This document shows positions 9,501-18,491 of a stretch of DNA of 53,467 nucleotides, piece by piece. The position numbers and the translations under genes were made by a program. Every line of letters begins with the position of its first letter. Positions within the stretch are counted from its first letter, which is position 1. The notes below the pieces were generated by a model. That model saw only the letters and a list, made by a program, of their open reading frames with translations, searched no databases and was not told the DNA's origin. The stretch comes from Bacteroides sp. 224 (GTDB taxonomy: Bacteria; Bacteroidota; Bacteroidia; Bacteroidales; Bacteroidaceae): the NCBI RefSeq assembly GCF_010500995.1, contig NZ_QVMK01000028.1, positions 1-53,467 on the forward strand. Direction: 5' to 3'.

Positions 9501-10523
9501 AACGCCATAAACTCAAAAATTACAGGAAGTGGTATCGGAATGGTACTTGTAGGTCAGATGGTAAAACATCATAAAGGAAAAATTGTTCTTAACAGTGCCG
9601 AGCAAAAGGGAACAACCATTAAGGTAACCTTCCCTAAAGGATATGATCAGTACAATAAAGCTCAAATAGCTTCTTCAACCAGCGAGCAAGCCATAAGTTC
9701 AGCCTCTGAGTTTATGGATACTCCTACATACAACAATCAATTAAACAGGAGACAACCGGCAAATGGAGCCAAAATTTTGATTGCGGAAGACAATGACGAA
9801 CTACGTAATTATATGTACGAAACACTTTCTGAAGATTACACTGTAGTAGTTTGTGATAATGGGAAAAAAGCATTGGATATTGTAAAGGAATACAATCCCG
9901 ACTTAGTGATGTCTGACGTAATGATGCCCGAAATGAGAGGAGATGAGTTATGCCAAATATTAAAGAACGACATTGAAACATCTCACATACCTGTTATGTT
10001 GCTCACGGCATTGAATGATGAGAAAAACATGCTGAAAGGAATACAAACAGGAGCCGACGAATACATCATCAAGCCATTTAATATTGGAATATTAAGAGCT
10101 ACCATAAAGAATCTGTTAGCTAACCGGGCTGTTTTACGAAGCAAATTTGCCAATCTTGAAATTGATACGGTAGATGAAGATATGTGCAACAACTGCACTA
10201 CCGACTTAGACTGGATTTTTGTGAGTGACTTAAAGAAACAGGTTGAACTCCACATGGATAAACCAAACTTCAATATAGATTTTCTGGCTTCCATTATGAA
10301 TATGAGTCGAACCAGTTTATACGGAAAAGTCAAAGCTTTGACAGATCTTGCTCCGATTGATTATGTTCGTCACATCCGCTTAAACAGAGCTGCCGAACTC
10401 TTAAAAGAAGGCAAACACAACGTAACGGAAGTGGCTGAACTTACAGGATTTAACGATGCCAAATATTTCCGCGAAGTATTCAAAAAACATTTCAACGTAA
10501 GTCCAAGTAAATATAAAGGATAG
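6558..10523 (+). CDS. Hybrid two-component system regulator (sensor kinase, receiver and AraC output in one chain)
   Basis: 1321 residues. A signal peptide (1-19, ending SYAQ) precedes a periplasmic beta-propeller of Reg_prop repeats (for example GYMWFLTHEGIDRYNG near 35) and a Y_Y_Y domain before the membrane helix at about 773-793. The cytoplasmic part has a HisKA site with His815 (HDIRTPLTLI, a variant of HELRTP), a HATPase domain with NALKYTP and DTGIGIP, a receiver with phospho-acceptor Asp1120 (MSDVMMP), and an AraC-type helix-turn-helix at the C-terminus. Such regulators usually sense sugars and control polysaccharide-use loci, but none lies here. The stop codon is 2 bases before a chromate-type transporter gene, so the three genes probably form one transcript. 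The ligand is unknown. Confidence 0.93.
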   Translation: MKRILILLFILCSCLSYAQTYKHIGVESGLSSRKVYYIQKDQQGYMWFLTHEGIDRYNGKEFKQYTLSYKDKTLSSQQDLSWLFLDKENTLWVIGKKGRVFKYEPKQDEFIFVYQVPDVSPNNSTPVTASFIDSNQKIWLSCEKTIYLYDIKAEKATAFNRATHGDVTCITQHDDTHYFIGTDHGLYYIELKDDQLTFKSYESLSNLLLQVNDLFFDKQSNQLFIGTFQKGIYIFNFETEECISPSTNMVDLSITRIKPLNNDEVLIATDGAGIYKMDARTHVSTPYIVANYNETNNVIGNNINDLYVDGDKRIWISNYPIGITIRDDRYTEYKWIKHAIGNRQSLINDRVNALFEDNEGDLWFATSNGVCFYSSKTHRWESFLSSFNASFQGHNDVFLSLCEVSPGIIYAGGYSTFVYKIDKNKKTTEIVNLQEHYEKLSIRPDKYIRAIVKDSQGHIWIGGYHNLIRIDIANNKAQVYPNINSITSVIEKDANNMWVGTTKGLFLINKTSGNTQELKLLTESNYIYSLCQTKNNRLYIGTNGSGLLIYDINHSTFIHRHKDNSPLLSNNIYTILSDGDDNMVFSSESGLTRFYPKDDDFHNWTKEQGLRTNHFNQNAGIVRSKGTFVFGSSDGAVEFKTDMQLPRNYKSKMIFSDFKLFYESVYPGHPKSPLKEDIDKTRTLSLNYNQNIFSLKVSSINYDYPSNVLYSWKLAGFYDSWSRPSQENVIRFTNLESGKYKLHVRAISNEDKKKVIEEREIDILIRQPFWKTGWAICIYLILGAILISIIIRLSYMRKQRRIADEKFQFFINTAHDIRTPLTLIKAPLEDINEKENLSEDGKRNMGTAIRNVNVLLRLTTNLLNFERIDIYSSNLYIAEYELNSFMGELVKSFNSYAEVKKVDFMYDSNFRFMNVWFDKEKMDSILKNIISNALKYTPENGTVQVYASENANSWSIEVKDTGIGIPANEQKKMFKVHFRASNAINSKITGSGIGMVLVGQMVKHHKGKIVLNSAEQKGTTIKVTFPKGYDQYNKAQIASSTSEQAISSASEFMDTPTYNNQLNRRQPANGAKILIAEDNDELRNYMYETLSEDYTVVVCDNGKKALDIVKEYNPDLVMSDVMMPEMRGDELCQILKNDIETSHIPVMLLTALNDEKNMLKGIQTGADEYIIKPFNIGILRATIKNLLANRAVLRSKFANLEIDTVDEDMCNNCTTDLDWIFVSDLKKQVELHMDKPNFNIDFLASIMNMSRTSLYGKVKALTDLAPIDYVRHIRLNRAAELLKEGKHNVTEVAELTGFNDAKYFREVFKKHFNVSPSKYKG

Positions 10524-10525
10524 CT

Positions 10526-11074
10526 ATGAATATTTACTTAAAGCTGTTTGGCATCTTTGCCAAGATAGGAACATTCACCATAGGAGGCGGATACGCAATG
10601 GTTCCTCTGATTGAGGACGAGATAGTTAATAAAAAGCAATGGATAGCCAAAGAAGACTTTCTGGATCTGCTTGCTATATCCCAATCAGCTCCGGGGGTAT
10701 TTGCTGTAAATATCTCTATATTCGTAGGATATAAATTGAGAGGTGTTCGTGGAAGCCTTGTTACAACATTAGGTTCCGTACTCCCCTCTTTTATTATTAT
10801 TCTAGCAATCGCTTTGTTCTTCCATAACTTTCAAGACAATGAAGTAGTAGAACGTATATTTAAAGGAATACGTCCGGCCGTGGTTGCATTAATTGCTGCT
10901 CCTACATTCAGTATGGCTAAATCAGCTAAAATAAATAAATATACTATTTGGATACCTGTGGTTTCTGCATTAGCAATCTGGTTATTAGGCTTCTCTCCTA
11001 TCTGGATTATTATATTAGCAGGAGTAGGCGGCTTTCTTTGGGGAAAGTACCGAAGTAGATCCGAAAAATCATAA
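10526..11074 (+). CDS. Chromate-type transporter, short subunit 1
   Basis: 182 residues with several membrane helices and the family signature FTIGGGYAMVPLIEDEIV near residues 17-34, plus an SAPG motif around 51-54 (QSAPGVFAVN). This is one half of the two-component short-chain CHR family (PF02417). Long CHR proteins export chromate by proton antiport, but many short pairs are uncharacterised and may carry other anions. It starts 2 bases after the hybrid regulator and is followed by its partner, the standard arrangement for heteromeric short-chain transporters. A likely basic tail (KYRSRSEKS) ends the protein. Confidence 0.88.
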   Translation: MNIYLKLFGIFAKIGTFTIGGGYAMVPLIEDEIVNKKQWIAKEDFLDLLAISQSAPGVFAVNISIFVGYKLRGVRGSLVTTLGSVLPSFIIILAIALFFHNFQDNEVVERIFKGIRPAVVALIAAPTFSMAKSAKINKYTIWIPVVSALAIWLLGFSPIWIIILAGVGGFLWGKYRSRSEKS

Positions 11075-11094
11075 TTTACCATTTATTGCATCTC

Positions 11095-11643
11095 ATGATT
11101 TATCTTCAATTGTTCTATACATTCTTTAAAATAGGCTTATTCGGTTTCGGTGGCGGATATGCAATGCTTTCTTTGATACAAGGAGAGGTTGTTACACTAC
11201 ATGGCTGGTTATCTGCTCAGGAATTTACGGATATTGTTGCCATCAGCCAAATGACCCCGGGACCTATCGGCATAAACTCTGCTACTTATGTAGGCTTTGC
11301 TGCAACGGGTAGTGTATGGGGATCAGTAGTAGCTACTTTTGCAGTTACATTGCCTTCCTTTATACTTATGCTTACCATCAGTAAGTTCTTCCTGAAATAT
11401 CAAAAACATCCGGTAGTGGAGTCTATCTTTATGGGGCTTCGCCCGGCAATTGTTGGGCTATTGGCAGCAGCAGCTCTGGTGCTGATGAATAAAGACAACT
11501 TCGGCTCTCCAACAGAAGATGTTTATAGTTTCATTATAAGCATCTGTTTATTTCTGGCCGCCTTCATTGGCACCCGTCATTTTAAAATCAACCCGATATT
11601 GATGATTGTAGTGTGTGGATTGGCAGGGTTTGTTTTGTATTAA
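11095..11643 (+). CDS. Chromate-type transporter, short subunit 2
   Basis: 182 residues from the ATG at 11095; an upstream TTG at 11086 is in frame but would add only three residues with no family match. It carries the same signature as its neighbour (FGFGGGYAMLSLIQGEVV) and the second conserved motif in the form MTPGPIGINSATYVG, typical of the second half of the family. The pair, 20 bases apart, should assemble as a heterodimer in the inner membrane. The substrate cannot be told from sequence. It ends 3 bases before the convergent GHL10 gene. Confidence 0.88.
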   Translation: MIYLQLFYTFFKIGLFGFGGGYAMLSLIQGEVVTLHGWLSAQEFTDIVAISQMTPGPIGINSATYVGFAATGSVWGSVVATFAVTLPSFILMLTISKFFLKYQKHPVVESIFMGLRPAIVGLLAAAALVLMNKDNFGSPTEDVYSFIISICLFLAAFIGTRHFKINPILMIVVCGLAGFVLY

Positions 11644-11646
11644 GAA

Positions 11647-13149
11647 TTAGAGTTTAATCTTTTTAGACTTATTCTTCGATTCATTATGAATCCTATCCAA
11701 CGCCGTAACTACATACTGATACTTTGTTTTTCCATCATCATAAGGCAATTTATAGAATGTATTACGAGTAATAGCTACAATATGTGAAGGATCGTCCATA
11801 TCTACTTTCTCTTTTTTGTTGAAACGGTAAACTACATATTGCACTGCTTTATCCATTTCTTTTTTGGCTTTAGGCGCAGTCCAGAAAAGAATATATCCAT
11901 CTTCTGTCCACACCGGTTTTAGCTTGCGCACTTTGCCCGGAGCTTTATCATCCATAAATTCAAAAACAGGCATTAGTGCCGGATACTTATGATATTCCTG
12001 AATCAAGACATCTCTGTAACGCCCCGGATTATCAATCACAGAACTTGCCGGCCATTGGCAACTTCCCCCAATGGTTCGATAAGAACGTTGTAGTGCCATC
12101 TTCCGCGGCAACTGATGTATGGCCGGATTCTTCGGATCTGCATTCTGCACCGTATTCATAACAGAATGACCAATAAACAAAGGTCTGTTTTCGGCATTAC
12201 GCGCCCACCAATGAATAAGAGTTTCATAGTCGGCAGCCGGGTGACCGATATGCCAATAAATCTGCGGAATATTATAATCTATCCAACCCTCGCGTGCCCA
12301 AAGTAAAACATCAGCATAAAGATCATCGTAATTCTGTAACCCGTTTGTTTTGCTTCCCATTGGATCTGTTTTCTCATTGCGATAAATGCCAAACGGACTA
12401 ATTCCAAATTTCACCCACGGCTTAATCTCTCTTACGGTCTTGTGAATCTGTTTAATCAGCACATTTACATTATTACGACGCCAATCCGCCTTGCTCTGAA
12501 ACCCACTTCCATAGCGAGAAAAGCTTGCATTATCGGGATAATCAACTCCGGCAACAGGATAAGGGTAGAAATAATCATCTATATGTATAGCATCCACGTC
12601 ATAACGAGAAACAATATCAGTTACAATCTGACAAATATACTTGCGATTCTCCGAAAGTGCAGGATCGAAAAACAACTTATTATCATACACAATAAATCTT
12701 TCCGGATGTTTATTATAAATATGGTTTTGAGCCAATTGAGTTGATAAGTTTGTTTTCGCCCGATAAGGATTTATCCAGGCATGAAACTCCATGTTTCGTT
12801 TATGACATTCTTCAATCATAAACTGCATAGGGTCCCAATATGGAATGGGGGCTTTTCCTTGTACCCCGGTTAAGAAGCGGCTCCAAGGCTCATAAGATGA
12901 TTCGTACAAAGCATCTGCCTCCGGACGCACCTGAAAAATAATAGCATTAATGCCCGCCTGTTGCAAAGAATTCAACTGACTAATCAAAGTTCGTTGCATC
13001 TTCTCGGTAGACATTCCCTGAAACTGACCATTTATCACTTGAATCCATGCCCCGCGAAACTCTCGTTTAGGATGTTGTTGAGCGAAAATAATAAGAGAAA
13101 AAGCCAAAAATGTTAATGTGGTAAATAATCTGAGTTTCATGATTTGCAT
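11647..13149 (-). CDS. GHL10 (DUF187) glycoside-hydrolase-like protein 1
   Basis: 500 residues. A signal peptide ends at IIFAQ; the ATG at 13140 (MKLRLF) would give a more typical export signal than 13149 and may be the true start. The body is a GHL10 TIM-barrel (REFRGAWIQVINGQ at the start, INAIIFQVRPEADALY, EFHAWINPYRA, DAIHIDDYFYPYP, KFGISPFGIYRN), followed by a fibronectin-III-like module from about residue 405. The best-studied relative, E. coli DigH, cleaves denuded peptidoglycan glycan strands; a cell-wall role is possible but unproven here. It converges with the transporter pair and has its own promoter at 13167-13174. A second paralogue is at 19566. Confidence 0.88.
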   Translation of the reverse strand: MQIMKLRLFTTLTFLAFSLIIFAQQHPKREFRGAWIQVINGQFQGMSTEKMQRTLISQLNSLQQAGINAIIFQVRPEADALYESSYEPWSRFLTGVQGKAPIPYWDPMQFMIEECHKRNMEFHAWINPYRAKTNLSTQLAQNHIYNKHPERFIVYDNKLFFDPALSENRKYICQIVTDIVSRYDVDAIHIDDYFYPYPVAGVDYPDNASFSRYGSGFQSKADWRRNNVNVLIKQIHKTVREIKPWVKFGISPFGIYRNEKTDPMGSKTNGLQNYDDLYADVLLWAREGWIDYNIPQIYWHIGHPAADYETLIHWWARNAENRPLFIGHSVMNTVQNADPKNPAIHQLPRKMALQRSYRTIGGSCQWPASSVIDNPGRYRDVLIQEYHKYPALMPVFEFMDDKAPGKVRKLKPVWTEDGYILFWTAPKAKKEMDKAVQYVVYRFNKKEKVDMDDPSHIVAITRNTFYKLPYDDGKTKYQYVVTALDRIHNESKNKSKKIKL

Positions 13150-13166
13150 TCTTTCTGATTGGACAA

Positions 13167-13174
13167 CAAAGATA
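13167..13174 (-). promoter_or_regulatory. Promoter of GHL10 gene 1, -7 box
   Basis: Read leftward it is TATCTTTG, an exact -7 consensus. Transcription would begin near 13160, leaving a leader of 10-20 bases, which fits either start codon. Confidence 0.5.
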
Positions 13175-13248
13175 ACATCAACTAACCGTTTTTACCCCAT
13201 CTTCGTTGAACAAATTTCCTCTGTGGTATCTTTTTGATTACTTAAGCA

Positions 13249-13358
13249 AGGTTTTGCCACGGCCGTAACGAGGTTTTGCCACGGCCGTAACGAGATTTTA
13301 ACGCGGCCGCAACAAGAATTAGCCACGGCCGTAACAAAACTTTGCCGCGGCCGTGGCA
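13249..13358. repeat. Tandem array of five 22-bp GC-rich units with palindromic core
   Basis: Five head-to-tail units of exactly 22 bp begin at 13249, 13271, 13293, 13315 and 13337. Each carries the palindromic core CGGCCG. The first two are identical; the last is nearly a full palindrome (TTTGCCGCGG then CCGTGGCAAA). The GC content is far above the flanks. There are no unique spacers, so it is not a CRISPR array. Confidence 0.85.
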
Positions 13359-13512
13359 AAACCTGGCATAAGAAGCATCATGTATGTGCTAAAACCATGC
13401 GGCGAATGAATTTTGTTCATTAGAAAACAATTATAGATTATTCCATAAAATTTGGGAACGCTTTCTAAACTTTTATTTGCCATTGAGAAATCCTTAATTG
13501 ATTTATTAATAG

Positions 13513-13520
13513 TAACTTTG
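13513..13520 (+). promoter_or_regulatory. uvrA promoter, -7 box
   Basis: TAACTTTG is an exact -7 consensus 51 bases before the uvrA start. No exact TTTG is seen at -33. No SOS-type operator is obvious. Confidence 0.55.
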
Positions 13521-13571
13521 CATTCCGAAAATAAGTTTTGACTTAGAACTTAAAGAAGCCACATAAAGAAT

Positions 13572-16340
13572 ATGTCAGAAAGCAAATATATAAGCATCAA
13601 AGGAGCCCGGGTAAATAACCTGAAGAATATTGACGTAAACATACCAAGAAACAAATTAGTAGTCATCACCGGGCTTTCCGGTTCAGGAAAGTCGTCGTTA
13701 GCTTTCGATACGCTTTATGCAGAAGGCCAACGCCGATATGTGGAAAGCCTTTCTTCATACGCCCGTCAGTTTTTGGGACGTATGAGCAAGCCGGAAGCTG
13801 ATTTCATCAAAGGAATTCCTCCCGCCATTGCGATAGAACAAAAAGTAAACAGCCGCAACCCGCGTTCTACGGTAGGAACCAGCACCGAAATTTATGAATA
13901 CCTTCGTTTACTATATGCCCGTATAGGAAAGACTTTCAGTCCCGTTAGCGGACAAGAAGTTAAAAAGCACAGTACGGAAGATATTGTAAACTGTATGCTT
14001 TCCTATCCGGAAGGAACCCGATATACCATTCTCACCCCTTTTCGTTTGAGAGATGACCGAACCTTGCAACAACAATTGGACATTGACTTAAAGCAAGGGT
14101 TCAACCGTATTGAAGTAAACGGAACCATTGTTCGTATTGAAGACTACACTCCTAAGAAAAAAGATACTATCCATTTGTTAATAGACCGTATGTCTGTTAA
14201 TAATAGCAAAGATGCTATCAGCCGTCTTGTAGACTCTGCCGAGACTGCCATGTACGAAGGAGATGGTACATGTATGCTCCGTTTCTATCTGCCCGATGGT
14301 ACAGATAAATTGCACTCTTTCAGTACTAAGTTCGAAGCAGATGGTATTACTTTCGAAGAACCGAACGACCAAATGTTCTCTTTCAACTCTCCTATCGGAG
14401 CCTGTCCGGAGTGCGAAGGATTCGGTAAAGTGATTGGCATCGACGAACATTTAGTAATTCCCAACCGTGCACTTTCGGTATACGATGGAGCCATTGTATG
14501 CTGGCGTGGAGAAGTAATGGGCGAGTGGAAAGAAGAGCTTATTCATAATGCCTACAAATTTGATTTCCCCATATTTACTCCTTATTTCGAACTGACTTCG
14601 GAGCAACGCAGAATACTATGGGAAGGCAATAAACATTTCCATGGCATCAACGACTTCTTTAAGATGCTACAGGAAAACCAATACAAAATACAGTATCGTG
14701 TGATGTTGGCACGTTATCGTGGAAAAACGATTTGCCCCACATGTCATGGCACACGTTTAAAACCGGAAGCAGGCTATGTACATGTAGGAGGAAAAAGTAT
14801 CAGCGAACTGGTTGATCTGCCAATCACAGAATTGCAAGCATTCTTTCAGGCATTGGATTTGAACAAACACGATGCATCCGTTGCGAAACGAATACTAACC
14901 GAAATCAATAGTCGTATTCGTTTTCTGGTAGATGTTGGTTTAGGTTATCTTACTCTCAATCGTCTCAGTAACTCGCTCTCGGGAGGGGAAAGCCAACGAA
15001 TTAACCTGGCAACATCCTTAGGAAGTAGCCTGGTAGGAAGCTTGTATATACTCGACGAGCCAAGTATAGGATTACATAGCCGCGATACTGATAAATTAAT
15101 CCGCGTATTACGTCAACTACAAGAACTCGGAAATACTGTGGTAGTGGTAGAACACGATGAGGAAATTATCCGAGCCGCCGACTATATCATCGACATAGGC
15201 CCCGATGCCGGACGCTTAGGAGGGCAAGTTGTATACGAGGGAGATATGAATGATCTTCAAAAAGGAAGCAGCAGTCATACTGTACATTATTTACTCGGAG
15301 AAGAAGAAATCCCCGTTCCTGCCCATCGACGTCCATGGAATAATTACATTGAAGTAAAAGGCGCGCGCGAAAACAATCTGAAAGGTGTTGATGTGCGTTT
15401 TCCTCTGAATGTAATGACAGTAGTTACCGGCGTTTCCGGATCGGGAAAAAGTACCTTGGTTCGGGATATCTTTTATCGTTCTTTGAAACGGGAACTCGAT
15501 GAATGCAGCGACCGCCCCGGAGAACATCTAAGTATTACAGGAGATATCAAGAGCCTGAAGAACGTAGAATTTGTTGATCAAAACCCCATAGGAAAGTCCA
15601 GTCGCAGTAACCCGGTGACCTATATCAAGGCGTATGATGAAATCAGAAAGTTATGGGCTGAACAGCCTCTGGCTAAACAAATGAATTATACGCCCGGACA
15701 TTTCAGTTTCAATAGTGAAGGTGGGCGATGCGAAGAGTGTAAAGGAGAAGGTACCGTTACTGTAGAAATGCAATTTATGGCCGACCTTGTATTGGAATGC
15801 GAATCATGTCATGGAAAGCGATTCAAAAGCGATACGCTGGAAGTACAATTCCATGGCATAAGCATTTACGATGTATTGGAAATGACCATCAACCAAGCCA
15901 TTGAATTCTTTACTGAACATAAGCAGAAAAAGATCATCAAGAAACTCACTCCATTGCAGGAGGTAGGATTGGGATATATTAAACTCGGACAATCTTCTTC
16001 TACACTTTCAGGAGGCGAAAATCAACGTGTTAAATTGGCCTATTATTTAAGTCAGGAGAAAGCCGACCCTACTTTATTTATATTCGACGAGCCAACTACG
16101 GGATTGCATTTCCACGATATCCGCAAATTACTGGAAGCCTTTGACGCGCTGATACGTCGCGGACACTCTATCCTTATTATCGAGCACAATATGGATGTTA
16201 TTAAATGTGCAGATTATGTGATAGACCTTGGCCCTGAGGGAGGAGACAAAGGAGGAAACCTGGTTGCCGCAGGTACGCCGGAGGAAGTGGCGAAATGTGA
16301 GGGAAGCTATACGGGAGAGTTTTTGAAAGAAAAGTTATAG
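13572..16340 (+). CDS. uvrA: Excinuclease ABC subunit A
   Basis: 922 residues (E. coli UvrA is 940). UvrA dimers find bulky DNA damage and load UvrB in nucleotide excision repair. Two ABC ATPase modules are complete: Walker A GLSGSGKS at 34-41 and GVSGSGKS at 620-627, with signatures LSGGESQRI and LSGGENQRV and Walker B segments ending ILDEPS and IFDEPT. Zinc-binding Cys pairs occur at [24 protein letters not shown] and CESCHGKRF. The segment around the last pair ([13 protein letters not shown]) differs from the classical VEMHFLPDVYV form, so this may be a second UvrA paralogue of the kind often present in Bacteroidetes. The gene stands alone. Confidence 0.93.
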   Translation: MSESKYISIKGARVNNLKNIDVNIPRNKLVVITGLSGSGKSSLAFDTLYAEGQRRYVESLSSYARQFLGRMSKPEADFIKGIPPAIAIEQKVNSRNPRSTVGTSTEIYEYLRLLYARIGKTFSPVSGQEVKKHSTEDIVNCMLSYPEGTRYTILTPFRLRDDRTLQQQLDIDLKQGFNRIEVNGTIVRIEDYTPKKKDTIHLLIDRMSVNNSKDAISRLVDSAETAMYEGDGTCMLRFYLPDGTDKLHSFSTKFEADGITFEEPNDQMFSFNSPIGACPECEGFGKVIGIDEHLVIPNRALSVYDGAIVCWRGEVMGEWKEELIHNAYKFDFPIFTPYFELTSEQRRILWEGNKHFHGINDFFKMLQENQYKIQYRVMLARYRGKTICPTCHGTRLKPEAGYVHVGGKSISELVDLPITELQAFFQALDLNKHDASVAKRILTEINSRIRFLVDVGLGYLTLNRLSNSLSGGESQRINLATSLGSSLVGSLYILDEPSIGLHSRDTDKLIRVLRQLQELGNTVVVVEHDEEIIRAADYIIDIGPDAGRLGGQVVYEGDMNDLQKGSSSHTVHYLLGEEEIPVPAHRRPWNNYIEVKGARENNLKGVDVRFPLNVMTVVTGVSGSGKSTLVRDIFYRSLKRELDECSDRPGEHLSITGDIKSLKNVEFVDQNPIGKSSRSNPVTYIKAYDEIRKLWAEQPLAKQMNYTPGHFSFNSEGGRCEECKGEGTVTVEMQFMADLVLECESCHGKRFKSDTLEVQFHGISIYDVLEMTINQAIEFFTEHKQKKIIKKLTPLQEVGLGYIKLGQSSSTLSGGENQRVKLAYYLSQEKADPTLFIFDEPTTGLHFHDIRKLLEAFDALIRRGHSILIIEHNMDVIKCADYVIDLGPEGGDKGGNLVAAGTPEEVAKCEGSYTGEFLKEKL

Positions 16341-16350
16341 GGAGATAATA

Positions 16351-16416
16351 AACACAGAGGCACAAAGACACAAAGAAATATATAACTTCAAATTAAAATC
16401 TTTGTGTCTCTGTGTT
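16351..16416. repeat. Long inverted repeat of the CACAGAG type, between uvrA and the convergent VWA gene
   Basis: 17-bp arms (16351-16367 and 16400-16416, one mismatch) surround a 32-base AT-rich loop. It sits just after uvrA and before the convergent BatD-VWA stop, where it could end transcription in both directions. A degenerate relative is at 19362-19451, which suggests a dispersed element. Confidence 0.75.
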
Positions 16417-16451
16417 CTGAATGTTAACACAAATATGAATACTATTTATTA

Positions 16452-18272
16452 TCATTTACCCAATCCCTCCAAAATCAGATCAGCCTTCTCTTTACTCAAC
16501 TTACCTCCCTCATATACAAACTCTTCCGACATATTCTCCCGGATATGTGCATATATATGGAGAAGTACCTCATTTAGTTCTTCATTATTCATGACCCGGT
16601 AATACATTCCCCCTGTATTTTCCGCAAGTTCTGTATATAAGTTATCATCTATTTCTGTTGGAATGGTAATAAGTCGTTTCCCCATCGGCGTAGATACCTG
16701 TGCAGAAGCCTCTTTGGGTTGGGAAACCCCTACAATGTATAAACGGATATGATGTTTTCCTGCTATTTCGGCAGCCGTTCGAGGAGAAATAGCTCCCGAA
16801 TTATTATTCCCATCTGTAAACAGAATGATGTATTTACGAGTATTCTCACCTTTTAAAAGATTGTAGGTAGCAACCAGCATACTACTCCCGACAGCAGTTC
16901 CATCAGACAAGTTAAGACTATCAACCCGAGAAATACCAGTAGAGAATTCCTCCGGATTATCAGTAAGTTGACAAGAGACAGCTGCCTCCTGAGCAAAAGA
17001 CACAACTCCCCTTCGAGAACCTCCCTGATTAATACTATCTGATTTAAGCAACGTTTTAACTCCTTCCAGACGAGTGGGCTTAATATCTTCTGCAAGCATT
17101 GTTACAGAAACATCCACTACATACATCAAATCTGCTTTTAGGGTTTCAGAGAGTAAAGACGTTGTATCATTTTTTTTCAAACCCTCCAATAGAGGAAAAG
17201 TAAATACTGCACCTACCAGCAACAAAGCCATTCCCACCAGATAAGGGAAATGCGAAATTTGCTTTCGCCTCAACTTACTGACATAAAGTATCAAAAGACA
17301 TGTAAATAGTAGCAGAAAAGAATAAAACAGAATATTCTTATAGTTAATGGGGGTCTTATCTATTTTTTCTGCTATTTCGGAATGTTCAACGTGAGCAACT
17401 GTGCTTACTGACTGGACAACAAGATCACTTACAGTCAGAGAAAAATCTGTATCCGCTTCACACTGATAAGTTTCCAACTTGGAATCAAAATAAACAAATC
17501 CGGGCAATCGAAGTTCCAATGGACCAACCTGTTTGGGAATCACTGTATAAATAATAGTTCGACTACCGGACATTCCCTTGTCATCAACTTTTAGATCCTT
17601 TTCTCCAAAGGAGGTTAGAATCTCTACTTCTTTGGAAGCTTTGATTTCAGGCAGACGAATTAATTCGAGATTACCTGTACCAGAAACCTCCACTGCAATT
17701 TTCACAGAGTCTCCCACCTGAATGGTAGTACTATCCACATCCATCACAACCGAGGTCTTAAAACTACCCACTGCCCCAGTAAATAATGCAGGCGCTCCTT
17801 CTGGTAAGGGCTTAACAGGTATATAACACAACTGACTACTGCTTTTCACCTCTTTATCAATCATTACCGGATAATTATAGGGCCCATGAACTTGCCCACT
17901 TTTTATGCGAGCATTCAACGTAAACTCTGTTTTCTCAATAGTCAATGTATCAGCATAAAGTGGAAAGAGTTGGTATTGTGCAGCTACTAATGTTTTATAA
18001 TTCCGATTATTATACCTTTCCGATTGTGCCTGCCGATAATGAGGTAAGGCTATCTGTTTTTTCATGAAATCATCAAAATCCGGAAATCGAAAATCAACAT
18101 CACTCATATCGCAATCGGCATACAATTTATAGGTAACTAACAAAGGTTCATTCTCATAAACTGTTGGTTTGGAAAGAAACACTTTCATAAATATGGATGG
18201 AGAGGTAGTTTCCTGAGTATATAGATTTAAAGTCAATATAAGAAATAATAATAGAAAAGAGTTTTTTTTCAT
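16452..18272 (-). CDS. BatD-like protein fused to a von Willebrand A domain
   Basis: 606 residues from the ATG at 18272, where a signal peptide starts (MKKNSFLLLFLILTLNL); upstream in-frame codons add no plausible signal. Residues about 25-300 resemble BatD oxygen-tolerance proteins (repeated beta-sandwiches, for example VSGTGNLELIRLPEI). Two membrane helices follow (about 312-331 and 340-358), then a VWA domain with the metal-site pattern DVSVT in place of DxSxS, SDGTAVGSS and LFTDGNNNSG. In Bacteroidetes, batA/batB (VWA) and batD are normally separate genes beside moxR. Here they form one chain with no moxR nearby. The role is probably envelope stress or protein-complex assembly, by analogy only. 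Confidence 0.8.
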   Translation of the reverse strand: MKKNSFLLLFLILTLNLYTQETTSPSIFMKVFLSKPTVYENEPLLVTYKLYADCDMSDVDFRFPDFDDFMKKQIALPHYRQAQSERYNNRNYKTLVAAQYQLFPLYADTLTIEKTEFTLNARIKSGQVHGPYNYPVMIDKEVKSSSQLCYIPVKPLPEGAPALFTGAVGSFKTSVVMDVDSTTIQVGDSVKIAVEVSGTGNLELIRLPEIKASKEVEILTSFGEKDLKVDDKGMSGSRTIIYTVIPKQVGPLELRLPGFVYFDSKLETYQCEADTDFSLTVSDLVVQSVSTVAHVEHSEIAEKIDKTPINYKNILFYSFLLLFTCLLILYVSKLRRKQISHFPYLVGMALLLVGAVFTFPLLEGLKKNDTTSLLSETLKADLMYVVDVSVTMLAEDIKPTRLEGVKTLLKSDSINQGGSRRGVVSFAQEAAVSCQLTDNPEEFSTGISRVDSLNLSDGTAVGSSMLVATYNLLKGENTRKYIILFTDGNNNSGAISPRTAAEIAGKHHIRLYIVGVSQPKEASAQVSTPMGKRLITIPTEIDDNLYTELAENTGGMYYRVMNNEELNEVLLHIYAHIRENMSEEFVYEGGKLSKEKADLILEGLGK

Positions 18273-18491
18273 TGTGTGTGTTTGAGAATGTGTTATTTCA
18301 AGGTATAAATACCTCATATAAAAATTGTTGCTGTCACTAAAAAAAACGGTTACCACTTTTGCTTTTAGTGGTAACTATCGACAATCTAAATGGTAACCAT
18401 TTTTTAATTTTATGTTCGCTACAAGCTTTGTAGAGGTATATTTTCTAAATAAAACCAGCACAGGCTTTTGATAAGTCTATAAATAGTTTTT

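Larger units (their letters stand above)
13150..13571. other. Divergent intergenic region between GHL10 gene 1 and uvrA
   Basis: This 422-bp region contains the leftward promoter for the GHL10 gene, a five-unit array of 22-bp repeats (13249-13358) and the rightward uvrA promoter. No gene is seen. Confidence 0.7.

Noticed and set aside
6558..11643. Polysaccharide utilisation locus around the first hybrid regulator
   Set aside because: No SusC/SusD-like genes or glycosidases adjoin it; only ion-type transporters.
13249..13358. CRISPR-like array
   Set aside because: Units are 22 bp and directly abutting with no unique spacers; no cas genes are nearby.
18273..18356. Longer start for the BatD-VWA gene
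   Set aside because: The extension places 28 polar and mixed residues ahead of a clear signal peptide at 18272.
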